Assembly (NCBI GenBank): GCA_009667805.1
Contig: CM019071.1
Span: 49,730,693 to 49,794,692 of the forward strand
Length of the DNA stretch: 64,000 bases
Direction: 5' to 3'
From: Leptobrachium leishanense
Lineage: Eukaryota > Chordata > Amphibia > Anura > Megophryidae
Positions within the stretch are counted from its first letter, which is position 1, and each line of letters opens with the position of its first letter. This document shows positions 23,491-35,114 of this stretch, piece after piece. Both the position numbers and the translations under genes were made by a program. Under the pieces are notes generated by a model that had not been told where the DNA came from, made no database searches, and saw nothing but the letters and a program-made list of their open reading frames with translations.

Positions 23491-23590
23491 AGGTATTAGG
23501 TTGTCTCACTGAGTTATACCAGAGTTCTTTAAATCTTTATACCAGAGTTGAATCAGAGTTCTGTATATATTAATCTATATATCACTCACC

Positions 23591-26328
23591 ATGTCTGAAA
23601 GAACAAAAAGGACAGGCAGACGCTCCCAGACACAGATAAGAGGGCAAGCAGCCCCTGTGTCGGGAGGCTGTGCCTCTGGTCGTGGTGGACGTGGTGCATC
23701 CTCTGCAGGGGCATGCTTGTCCTTTCTAACTGGTGCTGGCCGTCTTAAGCAGCAGCAACATACAGAGGACTTGGTGGATTGGCTAACCAGGCCATCCTCA
23801 TCCTCCGAGAACACATGCAGGAACTCTGTTGTCTGGGAGTTCTTTAAGAAATGTGCAGTAGAGCGCAGCGTTGCTATTTGTAATCTATGTCAGATGAGGC
23901 TTAAGCGTGGGAAAGATACCGGACACTTGGGTACCACGTGCTTGAGGCGACATATGAACAACTGCCACACATCCCGTTGGTGCAAAACTTTGCATAGGTC
24001 CTCCTCCTCCTCATCTGTCTCTACCCCCACTGTATGTCCTGCCATGTCATTGCCTACAACCTCCACCAACAGGGAGGATTCTACAGTAATGGATGTACCA
24101 GGTCCTTCCTCACAATGTGACATCATCCCAGCAGCTGAAGATTTATGCAGTCTGATTACGTTGCCCCAGCTGCTGCAGCGAAAGAAAAAATATAGTCCCA
24201 ACCATCCCCAAGCACAGCATCTAAATGCCAGCTTAGCAAAATTACTTGCATTGCAGCTGCTGCCTTTCCAGCTGGTGGACTCTGCTCCCTTCCGTGAATT
24301 TGCTGAATGTGCTGTACCACAGTGGCTGGTTCCAAAATGCCATTACTTTTCACGCAAGGCCATTCCAGCACTATACCAGCACGTGGAAGACAATGTTATC
24401 CAGTCATTGGGAAAGGCAGTCAGCAGCAAGGTGCATGTGACTTTAGACACGTGGTCCAGCAAGCATGGACAGGATCGTTACATTTCCTTCACGGCACACT
24501 GGGTAACTCTGATTGCAGCTGGGAGGGATCCAAGACGGGGCTCTGTGCTGGAGCTTGTTCATCCACCACGCCTCCAGAAAGCTGCTTGTATGAGGTCTGT
24601 CTGCTCCACCACCACCACCTCTCCCTCTTCCTCCTCCTCCTTCTCTGTCTCTGGCGAAGTGGCAGTTAAACCGACGCCTGACAGGGTCTACGCAATGGCT
24701 CAAGCAAAAAGATGCCATACTGTGCTTGAGCTGGTTTGTTTAATGGACAGGAGCCACACCGGGCCAGAAATTCTGTCAGCTCTGCAGGGGCAGGTGCAGA
24801 GATGGTTAACACCACGCCAGCTTCAGCTAGGAATGATCGTCTGCGATAATGGCAGCAACCTTCTCTCCGCCCTACGCAAGGGTAAATTGACGCATGTACC
24901 ATGCCTAGCACACGTCCTAAATCTAGTGGTACAGTGTTTCCTAACCAAGTACCCAGAGCTGCCAGAGCTTCTCATCCAGGCCAGAAAAGTCTGCAGCCAC
25001 TTCAGATGGTCATTCCCAGCAAGCGTTCGCCTGCCAGAAATTCAAAGAGAATTCCACCTTCCCACAAACTGTCTGATCTGTGACATGCCCACCAGGTGGA
25101 ATTCGACATTAGAAATGCTGCAGCGTCTGCACAAGCAGCAGAGGGCCATCAACGAGTACCTGTGTGAGTATGGCACAAGGACAGGTTCAGGTCAACTTGT
25201 TCCCCCCCCTGCAGTGGCAGATGATCATGGATGCATGCACTGTACTGTCACCATTTGAGGAGGCAACGAGGATGGTGAGCAGGGACAGTGCATGCATCAG
25301 TGACACAATTCCTTTAGTGTTCCTGCTGGAGCACACTCTGCGGGGAATTATAGATGTGGCTCTAGAGACAGAGCAGCGGGAGGAAGAGGAGGCCTTCCCT
25401 AGCTCTCAAGACCCCAGTCTTTCCGCAGACAGCATTCCAGCGGGTCCTACTCAGATCAGACAGGAGGAGGATGAGGAGGAGGAGGCAGAATATTTAAGTA
25501 GTGGGGGCATTGAAGGTGGGGATTCCTCAAGGGAGGGTTTCGTGTGCCCAGAAACACAAGGGCTAGTGCGTGGCTGGGAGGAGGAAGTGCACGATACGGT
25601 CATCCTCATTGACCAGGAAGACTCGGAAGCTAATGCCACCTCCAACCTATGCTGCATGGGCTCCCTAATGATGCAAAGCCTGCTAAAGGACCCCAGGATT
25701 TGTGCTATCAAGGAGAGGGATCATTACTGGTTGGCAACCCTTCTTGATCCACGATACAAGGGTAAAGTTGCAGAGCTCATCCTGCCCGCACAGAGGGAGC
25801 ACAGGATGAAAAAACTTGAGGACGCTCTAAAGCGACACACTTGTGTAACACCTTTCCAGGCACTGGTAGATTACCAAGTGCTGACACACGTGCTTCTGAG
25901 GCTGCGGATGATCAGAGGAATAGTGGTGTGAAGGCCAGGGCCGCTTGACTGATGCATTTTTAATTTTTTTTAGTCCTCGACGCCCAGGGACGTCAAATGT
26001 AGGCACCCATTGCCAGCGTCTTCACCATATGGTGCAGGAATACCTAGGGGCAAGGGCAGACCTGGATACCTTTCCAGCAGATGATCCACTGGCTTACTGG
26101 GTGTTGAGATTGGATCACTGGCCAGAACTTAGCCAATATGCTATGCAGCTACTAGGTTGCCCTTCATCTAGCGTGCTTTCCGAAAGGACGTTCAGTGCCG
26201 CTGGAGGTTTTGTCACAGACAAAAGAGTGCGTCTGTCCACCGACTCTGTAGACCGGCTGACATTTATAAAAATGAATCAGTCCTGGATCAGTAGCTATCA
26301 ATCCCCTGATGCTGAAGTAATGGAATAG
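23591..26328 (+). pseudogene. hAT (Ac-like, BED-finger) transposase, frame-broken
   Basis: The first frame starts at ATG 23591 (MSERTKR). A BED zinc finger lies at residues 79-126 (W82, C97, C100, H121, H126). The RNase H-like transposase core follows: TLDTWSS with the first aspartate at 286, VCDNGSN with the second at 419, CLAHVLNL just after, and RWNST at 502-506. The frame then shifts at a run of eight C (25202-25209). The second frame (to 25931) carries the rest of the catalytic/insertion domain, including LSPFEEAT and an acidic stretch. A third frame (to 26326) holds the hAT C-terminal dimerisation motif (LSERTFSAAGG). The gap near 25930-25980 ends in a T-rich tract plus AG and could be an intron or a second break. 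Compared with the minus-strand copy, about 180 acidic residues before the zinc finger are missing. Confidence 0.88.
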
Positions 26329-26339
26329 ATCGGGGATGT

Positions 26340-28960
26340 CCTCTTCTGCATTCACAAAACCTCCAGCACTGAACTCTTCCACAATACCACAAAAGGGTTA
26401 CGGTGTGAAGGCACTTGCTGCCATGAAAGGCACAATATTTGGCTGCACTGACGCCTGTGTCAGATTTATATCATTTTAATTTTTTGAACCGCAGGGTCCA
26501 ACCCTGCACTCTTCCACAATACCACAGAGGGGTTACTGTATTATGATGGCACTTGCAGGCCTGGCACCAAAAGCACAATATCTGGGTGCACTGACGCCTT
26601 GACCAGAATCATATCTTTTCAATATAGGACCATATGGTCCACCCCTGCATTCTTCCACAATACTACAGAGGGGTTACTGTATGATGACACTTGCTGGCCT
26701 GGCAGTCTTGCACCAAAGGCAGAATATCTGGGTGCACTGACGCCTTAACCAGATGCATATCTTTTTAATATAGGACCGCAAGGTTCACCCCTGCATTCTT
26801 CCACAATACCACAGAGGGGTTACTGTATGATGATACTTGCTGGCCTGGCATTAAAGGCACAATATCTGGGTGCACTGACGCCCATTACCAGATAAAAAAC
26901 TTTTCAATATAGGACCACATGGTCCACCCCTGCATTCTTCCACAATACCACAGAGGGGTTACTGTATGATGATACTTGCTGGCCTGGCACCAAAGGCAGA
27001 ATATCTGGGTGCACTGACGCCTTGACCAGAATCATATCTTTTCAATATAGGACCACATGGTCCACCCCTGCATTCTTACACAATACTACAGAGGGGTTAC
27101 TGTATGATGATACTTGCTGGCCTGGCATTAAAGGCACAATATCTGGGTGCACTGACGCCCATTACCACCAGATAAAAAACTTTTCAATATAGGACCAAAT
27201 GGTCCACCCCTGCATTCTTCCACAATACTACAGAGGGGTTACTGTATGATGATGCTTTCTGGCCTGGCACCAAAGGCACAATATCTGGGTGCACTGACGC
27301 CCATTACCAGATAAAAAACTTTTCAATATAGGACCACATGGTCCACCCCTGCATTCTTCCACAATACCACAGAGGGGTTACTGTATTATGATGGCACTTG
27401 CAGGCCTGGCACCAAAAGCACAATATCTGGGTGCACTGACGCCTTGACCAGAATCATATCTTTTCAATATAGGACCACATGGTCCACCCCTGCATTCTTC
27501 CACAATACTACAGAGGGGTTACTGTATGATGATACTTGCTGGCCTGGCAGTCTTGCACCGAAGGCAGAATATCTGGGTGCACTGACGCCTTAACCAGATG
27601 CATATCTTTTTAACCCTTTCGCTGCTGAGGCTTTTCACACCTCTGTGCTGAGGTCATTTTTACCGGTTTTGCTCATCATGTTTAAACGTGTTTTGAAGGC
27701 TTATTTTAGTATATGACCCAGACATATTATATATCGTTCTTTCCGTCAGACTTGGTAGATTCATAATATGTAATTATTATATGTATACGTCATGACCTGT
27801 CTGTATATTATAACAAAAAATGCAATAAAATATGTATTTTCAATAATTTACAATGTGTTTTTTCACATTTTAACATGCGAGCAATTGCGGTTATATTTTG
27901 TATGGGGTGCGCTTGTTAAAAAAATTAGAGATGGGGTCTCGTTACATTTTTTTTGGGGAAAATTACACGATTTTTAACAAACGCACCGCATACAAAAATC
28001 GTTAGTGCAGCATCATTGTTCACATTATAATTGAAATGGGAACAATATTGCTGCATTAACGAACCAAAAAAAAGAAAAAAAAAATGTTTATTTTTTTTTA
28101 TAATTTTTTTTTAAATATATTTTTATTTTTAATTTTTTTTTTTTTTAAAACTTTTTTCACTTTCTTGTTTGGTATCGTTGGAACGGCCATGCTCTGGCCG
28201 ATCCAACCATACCAAACTTTAACCCCTAGCTGCCACGGATCGGGAGATAGGGAGTTCATTGGAACTCCCTATCTCCACCGTTGGTGGCAGTTAGGGGTTA
28301 ACTCTAGGACTGGCGTCATCGTGCTATGCACGATGACGCCAGTCCTCAGGGGGAGTTCCGGAGGCTTGGCCGACATCCAAGATGTCGGCCAGCTCCGGGA
28401 AAGGATCACGAACCGGGGCTTTTCAGCGCCGATTCGCGATCCAGCTCCCCAGGGGTTAATTTGGGGGGCAGGCTGTGCCCTTCCAAATGGTGCCTGGGTT
28501 AACCCCCGCAACGCCGCCGATCGGGAGGGAGAGAGGTCCGAAGGACCTCCCCCCTCCCTTTCAGGCGCCTCCTCCGCACATGCGGGGGGGCGCCTGAATC
28601 AGGTGTCATCGCGCTGCCGCGATGACACCTAATTTCATCGGCGGCTGTTCCGGATGCTGGGCTGACATCGAGGATGTCAGCCCGCACCGGGGGGGCCAGC
28701 GATCGGCTGGAACCCGGCCGAACGCTGGCCCCAAAGGGAGGACGCGCTCAGCGCGTCCTCCGCACAGCAGGAGCCATGCGGAGGACGCGCTGAGCGTGTC
28801 CTCCGCATGGAAGTGGTTAATATAGGACCGCAAGGTTCACCCCTGCACTCTTCCACAATACCACAGAGGGGTTACTGTATGATAGTACTTGCAGGCCTGG
28901 CACCAAAAGCACAATATTTGCGTGCACTGCCATTGACGCCTGTATCAGATTCATATCCTC
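26340..28960. repeat. 138-bp tandem array in the 3' part of the hAT element
   Basis: About ten copies, each with TCCACAATACTACAGAGGGG, GGCCTGGCA and GGTGCACTGACGCC, separated by a TTTTCAATATAGGACC linker. The last copies resume after the TTAA element at 28821. One linker copy (26767-26775) preserves the uninterrupted target of that element. Confidence 0.9.
27614..28816. mobile_element. TTAA-target DNA element (piggyBac/Kolobok-like), palindrome-rich
   Basis: Flanked by TTAA on both sides (27610-27613 and 28817-28820). The uninterrupted site TTTTTAATATAGGACC at about 26763 is its empty version. Imperfect terminal repeats read CCCTTTCGCTGCTGAGG and, inverted, CCACTTCCATGCGGAGG. The interior is a string of palindromes, among them GACTGGCGTCATCGTGC with its complement, AGGTGTCATCGCG with its complement, and GAGGACGCGCT with its complement. 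There is an AT-rich left half and no transposase. The choice between piggyBac and Kolobok cannot be made from the ends alone. Confidence 0.8.
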
Positions 28961-29580
28961 AGAGGGGTTACGGTGTGACGGCACTGTTGGGGACGCTAAA
29001 GGACCAATTTCGAAGCACCTATTGTTACTTTCATCCAAAGCCTGCATAAGTTTCACAATAATTTAGCCAAAAAAATCAGTTAACATTTTCTGCGTGTACG
29101 AAAATGTCTCCTCTTTTCATACAGACTGCCGCCCCAAGCAGTTGTTTATGGATAGATTAAAGGAAAAGCATTTACAGTCATATGAAACGTAATTTATTTG
29201 TTTTTAAGTGTTTCTATACATCCTAGAAATCCGTCACTTCACGGGCAGGTTATGGGGACCTCCTAGGCACGATATTTGAAGGAATTTTTCGTTTTTATTT
29301 TTAACCCTTATTTCATGGAAAACTCACTGTCCCTTTAAAAACGTTTTTTTTTTTACTTTTTGTCCTTGATTCCTGTCACCTAGGCACTACCTGGACCCCC
29401 ATACACCTTTTATGGCAAATATCTAGCATATATGCCCTCTTGGAGGGCACTCTAAAAACCGAATTTTCAGCTCCATTGACTTGCATTGAGTTCGAGCTCG
29501 GGTTCGGGTTCGGACCCGAACATACGGGAAGTTCGGGTTCGGGCCTGAACCGAACTCGGGGGGTGTTCGGCTCATCCCTA

Positions 29581-29970
29581 CTTACTTGCAATACCACAAT
29601 ACAAAAAGAAAGTGGCTCGATCCTCATTTTCCTACAGAGCACCACAATTCTGGAATAACCTCCCAGACACCATCAAATCTTCCCCCAGTCTTATGTCACT
29701 CAAGAGCTCCTTACTAACATACCTCAATACAGAATGCACCTGTAAACATGTAACATAGTGACTATATTTCCTACATATTTATTTTCTGTTAATCTGTATA
29801 TTTGTGTTCTGTTTTTTTTTTTTTTAAATATCTTGCATTGTATTACTTTGTATTTCTGTAACACTTCAATGTTCTTGAACCCAGGACATACTTGAAAACG
29901 AGAGAAATCTCAATGTATCCTTCCTGGTAAAATCCTTTATAAATAAATAGATAAATAAATAAATAAATAA
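29581..29970 (+). pseudogene. CR1/L2-like LINE, 3' piece with tail
   Basis: Continues the frame broken at 22573. The translation includes APQFWNNLPDTIK, the C-terminal signature seen in CR1/L2/Rex1-type LINEs, and stops at TAG near 29756. The 3' UTR ends CTTCCTGGTAAAATCCTTTA and a TAAA/AAAT-repeat tail. The same 3' UTR occurs as a short 5'-truncated copy at 37157-37262. Confidence 0.82.
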
Positions 29971-30206
29971 ATATTTTAACATAAAAAAAACTGAAAAAAA
30001 AATTTGCCCAACAAATTCCAAAGTTACCTAAAAAATCTTAAAAAATAAATAAATAAAGACACTTTTTGATGCAAATTAAAAGAATAAATGATTTGATTAA
30101 AAACAGGAATATATTCATTGAAACCTATGGGATTCACCTGTTTAAACCTACCGAATGAAATCCGCATCAGTACGGTCGCCCATAGTGCTCTCCTCTGACC
30201 CCGGCC
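29971..30206. other. AT-rich sequence with partial K-like similarity
   Basis: A-rich tracts, then CCTATGGGATTCACCTG, which resembles the CCTATGGGATTCTCCTG segment inside the K transposons. This may be a decayed piece of that family. Confidence 0.4.
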
Positions 30207-30209
30207 TAA

Positions 30210-30658
30210 GGCTAGGGTCAGACGAGCGTGATTTCTACGGACTGTACGTCCGTGCAGTACGGACATCGTCAGTACGGATGACGCAGTAGTGGTCACACAG
30301 TCCGTTTTTTCACTGAAGTTATTTTTTGACGGATGTAGGAGGGAAAAATAAATTACAATGAAAAAACATTCTGTCCGTCAAAAATGCTGGACGTATAAAT
30401 GCAGTCCGTCTGACCTCGCTCCATCACTCACACACAAAGCTATGCAGACGTTGTGGACGCAGCGCACTCTGCACGTCCGTTCTAGCAGTATTACGTTCTT
30501 GCCTAACCTGCGTCCGTTTGCAGCGTCCGTCATGCGTCCGCAGTTCTGTGCGGACGTACTTCGTGTGTCAGGCTCCAATGTACTTTCTTTCATGCTATCA
30601 CGGACGTACTTATGTGCGGCAACACGGACGTGAACACTACGCTCGTCTGACCCCAGCC
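30210..30658. mobile_element. PIF/Harbinger-type MITE, third subfamily (copy H3)
   Basis: Starts GGCTAGGGTCAGACGAGC and ends GCTCGTCTGACCCCAGCC, with TAA on the left and TTA on the right. It is nearly identical inside to H4 (31064-31512), only 400 bases away, which suggests recent duplication or two recent insertions. Confidence 0.8.
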
Positions 30659-30661
30659 TTA

Positions 30662-31060
30662 ATCGCACCACTTTCCTGATCCAAACTGTTAATTGCAGAT
30701 TCGTTGAGTCAAGCAGATGTTTTGCCAATTTTATTTGTCAACAAATTGCTCAAAACGGAAGAGGTTAAACTCCCCTGTAACCTGCAGTTACTCTTTTTGT
30801 GGATGCAGTCACTAAGTAAGGTATTTAAAAAAAAAATAAAAAATTATGAAAATAAATATAATAAATATTCTTTAATTCATTTTGCGAACCTTATTATTGA
30901 ATCTATTTTTGTGTTGTTTTGTTTTGTTCTTCCGTCAGGTCACTCGGCTCACGGGTTTGTTCTTGCAGACACGACTGATATCAGTAATTACGGGAAACGC
31001 CCGTTAATTATCTTGCGTTTTTGAAATAAATATCACGAGGCGCTCCCTGTTTTCCCGGCT
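30662..31060. other. Intergenic sequence between H3 and H4
   Basis: Unassigned sequence with an A-rich stretch near 30825-30870. No gene is recognised. Confidence 0.4.
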
Positions 31061-31063
31061 TAA

Positions 31064-31512
31064 GGCTGGGGTCAGACGAGCGTGATTTCTACGGACTGTA
31101 CGTCCGTGCAGTACGGACATCGTCAGTACGGATGACGCAGTAGTGGTCACACAGTCCATTTTTTCACTGAAGTTATTTTTTGACGGATGTAGGAGGGAAA
31201 AATAAATTACAATGAAAAAACATTCTGTCCGTCAAAAATGCTGGACGTATAAATGCAGTCCGTCTGACCATGCTCCATCACTCACACACAAAGCTATGCA
31301 GACGTTGTGGACGTGGCGCACTCCGCACGTCCGTTCTAGCAGTATTACGTTCTTGCCAAACCTGCGTCCGTTTGCCGCGGCCGTTGTGCGTCCGCAGTTC
31401 AGTGCGGACGTACTTCATGTGTCAGGCTCCAATGGACTTTCTTTCATGCTATCACGGACGTACTTTTAGGCGCAATCACGGACGTGAACACTACGCTCGT
31501 CTGACCCCAGCC
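31064..31512. mobile_element. PIF/Harbinger-type MITE, third subfamily (copy H4)
   Basis: Same ends and interior as H3. Flanked by TAA on both sides (31061-31063 and 31513-31515). Confidence 0.82.
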
Positions 31513-31779
31513 TAAAAGCCACCGAGATACCGACCGTAAAGCTTTCTCTCCTCTATCTTGTAAACAACGACCTTCTTCAACCACTCGTAAGCCTGGCGAA
31601 GCATTATGGGAAATGAAGTTCCAAAAAATGACTAGAGTTGTTTAAATTGATGGAAAATCCTTATAATCCCCTTTTTGTGCTTTATTTACGCTTATAAGGA
31701 TAAAGCAAAAAACAATAAATGTCCAAATAATGCCGGGATTAAAACCAGTTCGCCTTTTGGACTGAGAAATCGGGCAATT

Positions 31780-32637
31780 AGGCTGAGGGTGAAACAAACG
31801 CATTATTCGCAGCAACCGTCAAAAAGTGCGTCCGAACGCATTGACGTATTTTTTCACGGAATGCGTGAAAACGGTCAGACGACGCGCATTTTCGTGCGTG
31901 ATATTTTTCGGATCGTCAATAAAACCCTTTTTGCGTCCGGACGTTATGTTGGCCGGACATTAGCAGCGTCTGACGTCTCCTAATCACGCAAACACGCCGC
32001 TAGCGGATGCAGCGCACTCTGTACGTCATTACTAGCGGTTCTGCGTTCTCGAAAAAAATGCATTCATTTTCCACTTGCGTTGCACGGCCGGACTTTCGTG
32101 CGGCCGGACTTCATATATTGGCCGTCATTGCGCGTCATTTGCTGCTAGTGCGGCCGTGATTAAGTGCGCCTAAGGCTAGGGTCAGACTAACGCATTTTTC
32201 ACGTTGTCTGTGAAAAAGTGCGTTCGAACGAATGGATGCATTTTTTCACGGAATACGCGATAGCGGTCATACGATGCGCCTTTTCGTCCGTGATTTTGTA
32301 CGCATCATCAATAAAACACTTTTTGTGTCTGGACGTTTTGTTGGCCGGACATTAGCAGCGTCTGACGTCTCCCAATCACGCACACACGCCGCTAGCGGAC
32401 GCAGCGCACTCTGTACGTCAGTACTAGCGGTTTGACGTTCTCGAAAAGATGCGTTCGTTTGCCACTTGCGTTGCGCGGACGAACTTTCGTGTGGCCGTAC
32501 TTCGTGTGTTCCCCGGCATTGGACGTCATTTGCTGCTAGCATGGCCGTGATTTCGTGCGTCTAAACGCACGTTAAAACTGCTTTCGTCTGACCCTAGCCT
32601 AAACGCACGGTAAAAATGCGCTAGTCTGACCCCAGCC
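31780..32637 (+). mobile_element. PIF/Harbinger-type MITE (outer copy H5o) carrying a nested copy
   Basis: Left end GGCTGAGGGTGAAACAAACG after TTA; right end GTCTGACCCCAGCC before TAA. It is split by copy H5 at 32174-32599. Compared with H8, where GCGCCTAAACGCACG is uninterrupted, the inner element duplicated TAA. Confidence 0.8.
32174..32599 (+). mobile_element. PIF/Harbinger-type MITE nested in H5o (copy H5)
   Basis: Complete 426-bp element with GGCTAGGGTCAGAC and GTCTGACCCTAGCC ends. It is flanked by TAA (32171-32173 and 32600-32602) inside the outer copy. Confidence 0.85.
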
Positions 32638-32640
32638 TAA

Positions 32641-33376
32641 ACCTGAACCTCTCTGATCCATAACGCATGGGTTAATTCCCTAAATTAACATCAGCAGCCC
32701 AAACATTTTGGAACTACATGTCCCATGATGCTTAGTCACATTTAAGGATGTCTGAGCATTATGGGACATGTAGTTAAGAAAAATCTGATTGATAATTGTG
32801 GGGAGTTACCAAATAACACTGCAAGCTTTCAGCCCACACCGACTCTGGCTCAGCAATATTTTATGCACTGAAACTTACAGGTTGGTGAATAAGCCTCAAA
32901 TCTTTACTACTAATAATAATAATTGAGAAAAATTTGAGAAAATATAGAATATAATCTGTACGGATTTAAAAAAAAAAAAAGAACACAATAATAAAAAAGA
33001 GATAATAAAAAGTACAACCGTAACAAAAATATTTAAATCAATATAATAAGAATAACATAAAAATATGTTAATAGTCAAAAAATATAATAAAACCAAAATA
33101 TTTATAATGTAAAAAAATAAACTGGAAAAAAACATAAATTTAATATTTTCTGGAATTGTATAAAATATAATATATTTAACTAAAATATTATAAGAAAAAA
33201 ATATATAAGAAAAATAATATATAAAAACAAAAATATATTAGCAACATAAAAAAATTATATAGTAAAAGTATAACTTAAAAGATTTTATTGAAAAAAATAT
33301 ATATAACAATAACAAAATTAGAAATGAAATCTCAAAAATCAGAAATCCCCCCCAACCTGTTTTTAAGTTGTATTGC
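32641..33376. other. Partial MITE and AT-rich low-complexity sequence
   Basis: 32690-32785 contains GGAACTACATGTCCCATGATG and its inverted half, resembling the hAT MITEs at 47120 and 56351. 32885-33310 is extremely A/T rich with no coding signal. Confidence 0.55.
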
Positions 33377-33379
33377 TAA

Positions 33380-33805
33380 GGCTAGGGTCAGACGAAAGCA
33401 TTTTCCCCGCGAACGTGAAAATGTGCGTCCGAACGCATTGACGTATTTTTTCACGGAATGCGCAAAAACGGTCAGACGACGCGCATTTTCGGGCGTGATT
33501 TTGTACGGATCGTCAATAAAACTCATTTTACGTCTGGACGTTATGTAGGCTGGACATTAGCAGCGTCTGACATCTCCTAATCACACAAACACGCCGCTAT
33601 GCCGCAGCTGCGCACTCAGTACGTCAGTACTAGCGGTTCAGCGTTCTCAGAAAAATACGTTCAAATTCCACTTGCGTTGCACGGCCGGACTTTTGTGCGG
33701 CCGTACATCGTATATTGGCCGTCATTGCCCGTCATCTGCTGCTAGTGCGGCCGTAATTATGTGCACCAGAACGCACGTTAAAAGTGCGCTGGTCTGACCC
33801 CAGCC
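33380..33805 (+). mobile_element. PIF/Harbinger-type MITE (copy H6)
   Basis: GGCTAGGGTCAGACGA at the left end and TCTGACCCCAGCC at the right, both flanked by TAA. The interior matches H1 and H9. Confidence 0.85.
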
Positions 33806-34026
33806 TAACTCACCTCCCTCCTCTTCCGCTCCCCTCATGGTAAAGTTGGAACTTGACTTAAGGTTTACGTGCAAAGCGTGCATGCGCGCCTATCACGTAA
33901 TCCAGCCAATCAGCAGGCTTCCTCCCGGAACCCTGCTCATTCAACCGCGCATGCGCAGAGCAGCGCACGTTCACAAGCGGCGAGGTGAGCTGAAGTTCAC
34001 CCCGCCTGCTCGTCTAAAAACTCTTA

Positions 34027-34453
34027 GGCTAAGGTCAGACGAAAGCAGTTTTAACGTGCGTTTAGCCGCACGAAATCACGGCCGTGCTAGCAGCAAATGA
34101 CGTCCAATGCCGGGGGAACATACGACGAACGGCCGCACGAAAGTTCGTCCGTGCAACGCAAGTGGCCAACGAACGCATTTTTTCGAGAACGTCAAACCGC
34201 TACTACTGACGTACAGAGTGCGCTGCGTCCGCATAGCGGCGTGTGTGCGTGATTGGGAGATGTCAGACGCTGCTAATGTCCGGCCAACATCACGTCCAGA
34301 CGCAAAAGTGTTTTATTGACGATCCGTACAAAATCAAGGACGAAACGGCGCATCGTATGACCGCTATCGCGTATTCCGGGAAAAAATACGTACGTTCGTT
34401 CGAACGCACTTTTTCACGGGCAACGTGAAAAATGCGTTCGTCTGACCCTAGCC
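34027..34453 (-). mobile_element. PIF/Harbinger-type MITE, inverted (copy H7)
   Basis: Inverted relative to H1. Flanked by TTA on both sides (34024-34026 and 34454-34456). The interior is the reverse complement of the H5/H10 subtype. Confidence 0.83.
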
Positions 34454-34456
34454 TTA

Positions 34457-35111
34457 GGCGGATGAGAAGGAGGAGGAAGCGGCGGCTCCGGCTCCTTCTC
34501 CTGCGCCTTCCCGCATTCTCTGCCGGAGTGGTGGGACGTCATCGCGCTTGTAGCGCGATGACGTCCCAGCTTTGCCGACAGTTCCAAAACGGGGACCTTG
34601 AAACCCGATCGGCTGATTGACAGCTGGGAGGGCGGAGTAAAATCCACCGCTTCTCTCAGCAATATCAGCCGATCGGGAAAAGCTGGGGAAAAAATGGGAT
34701 ACTTCAGGCAATATGACCACCTTAAAAAGCTGAGGTGGTCATATTGCCTGGAGTATCCCTTTAACAGAAGGGTTAATCTGGAAATAATTTTCAGCAGAGT
34801 AAATTTATATATAAGTATGTAATGCACATCCCTTGTCATGTCATTCTAAATCTTGTTAATGTGTCTCTCCCTTTGCACAGCGCTACGGAACTTGTTGGTG
34901 CTTTATAAATGCTTGTAACTGTAACAATTATACACAATTTACTGTTTAACGATTGACTTTTTTTTCTTTAAAAAAAAAAAAGAAAGAAAAAAGAGCATTT
35001 TCCCTTATTTCTGCTTCATACAAAATAAAGAATTGTCTCTGAAACACGTTACTCACCAGTAAAAAAAGGGAAGAAAAGCCAAAATGACTGACCACTCGTG
35101 ACCATGAGTAA
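34457..35111. other. Palindrome-rich sequence and a LINE-like 3' end
   Basis: Contains a hairpin GGGACGTCATCGCGC with its complement (about 34533-34567) and the long hairpin annotated separately. 34870-34915 (AGCGCTACGGAACTTGTTGG then GCTTTATAAAT) resembles a common vertebrate interspersed-repeat end. No gene is recognised. Confidence 0.5.
34696..34759. repeat. Hairpin with 27-bp stem
   Basis: Left arm 34696-34722 and right arm 34733-34759 pair with one mismatch around a 10-base loop (TAAAAAGCTG region). The arms contain GGCAATATGACCACCT. Likely a foldback MITE. Confidence 0.85.
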
Positions 35112-35114
35112 TAA

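Larger units (their letters stand above)
22574..29580 (+). mobile_element. Full-length hAT transposon, 7.0 kb (with nested TTAA element)
   Basis: Both ends are TAGGGATGAGC followed by a GTTCGG/GAAC motif in inverted orientation. The flanks are an exact 8-bp duplication CTTACTTG (22566-22573 and 29581-29588). Order inside: GTTCG-rich subterminal region, a second subterminal 81-bp tandem array (22984-23490), the transposase (23591-26328), a 138-bp tandem array (26340-28960) and an AT-rich 3' segment with GTTCGG repeats. A 1.2-kb TTAA element splits the 138-bp array. The structure is complete but the transposase reading frame is broken. Confidence 0.93.

Noticed and set aside
28084..28632. A 182-codon frame
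   Set aside because: It crosses the palindromes of a TTAA element; the codons reflect inverted repeats and not a protein family.
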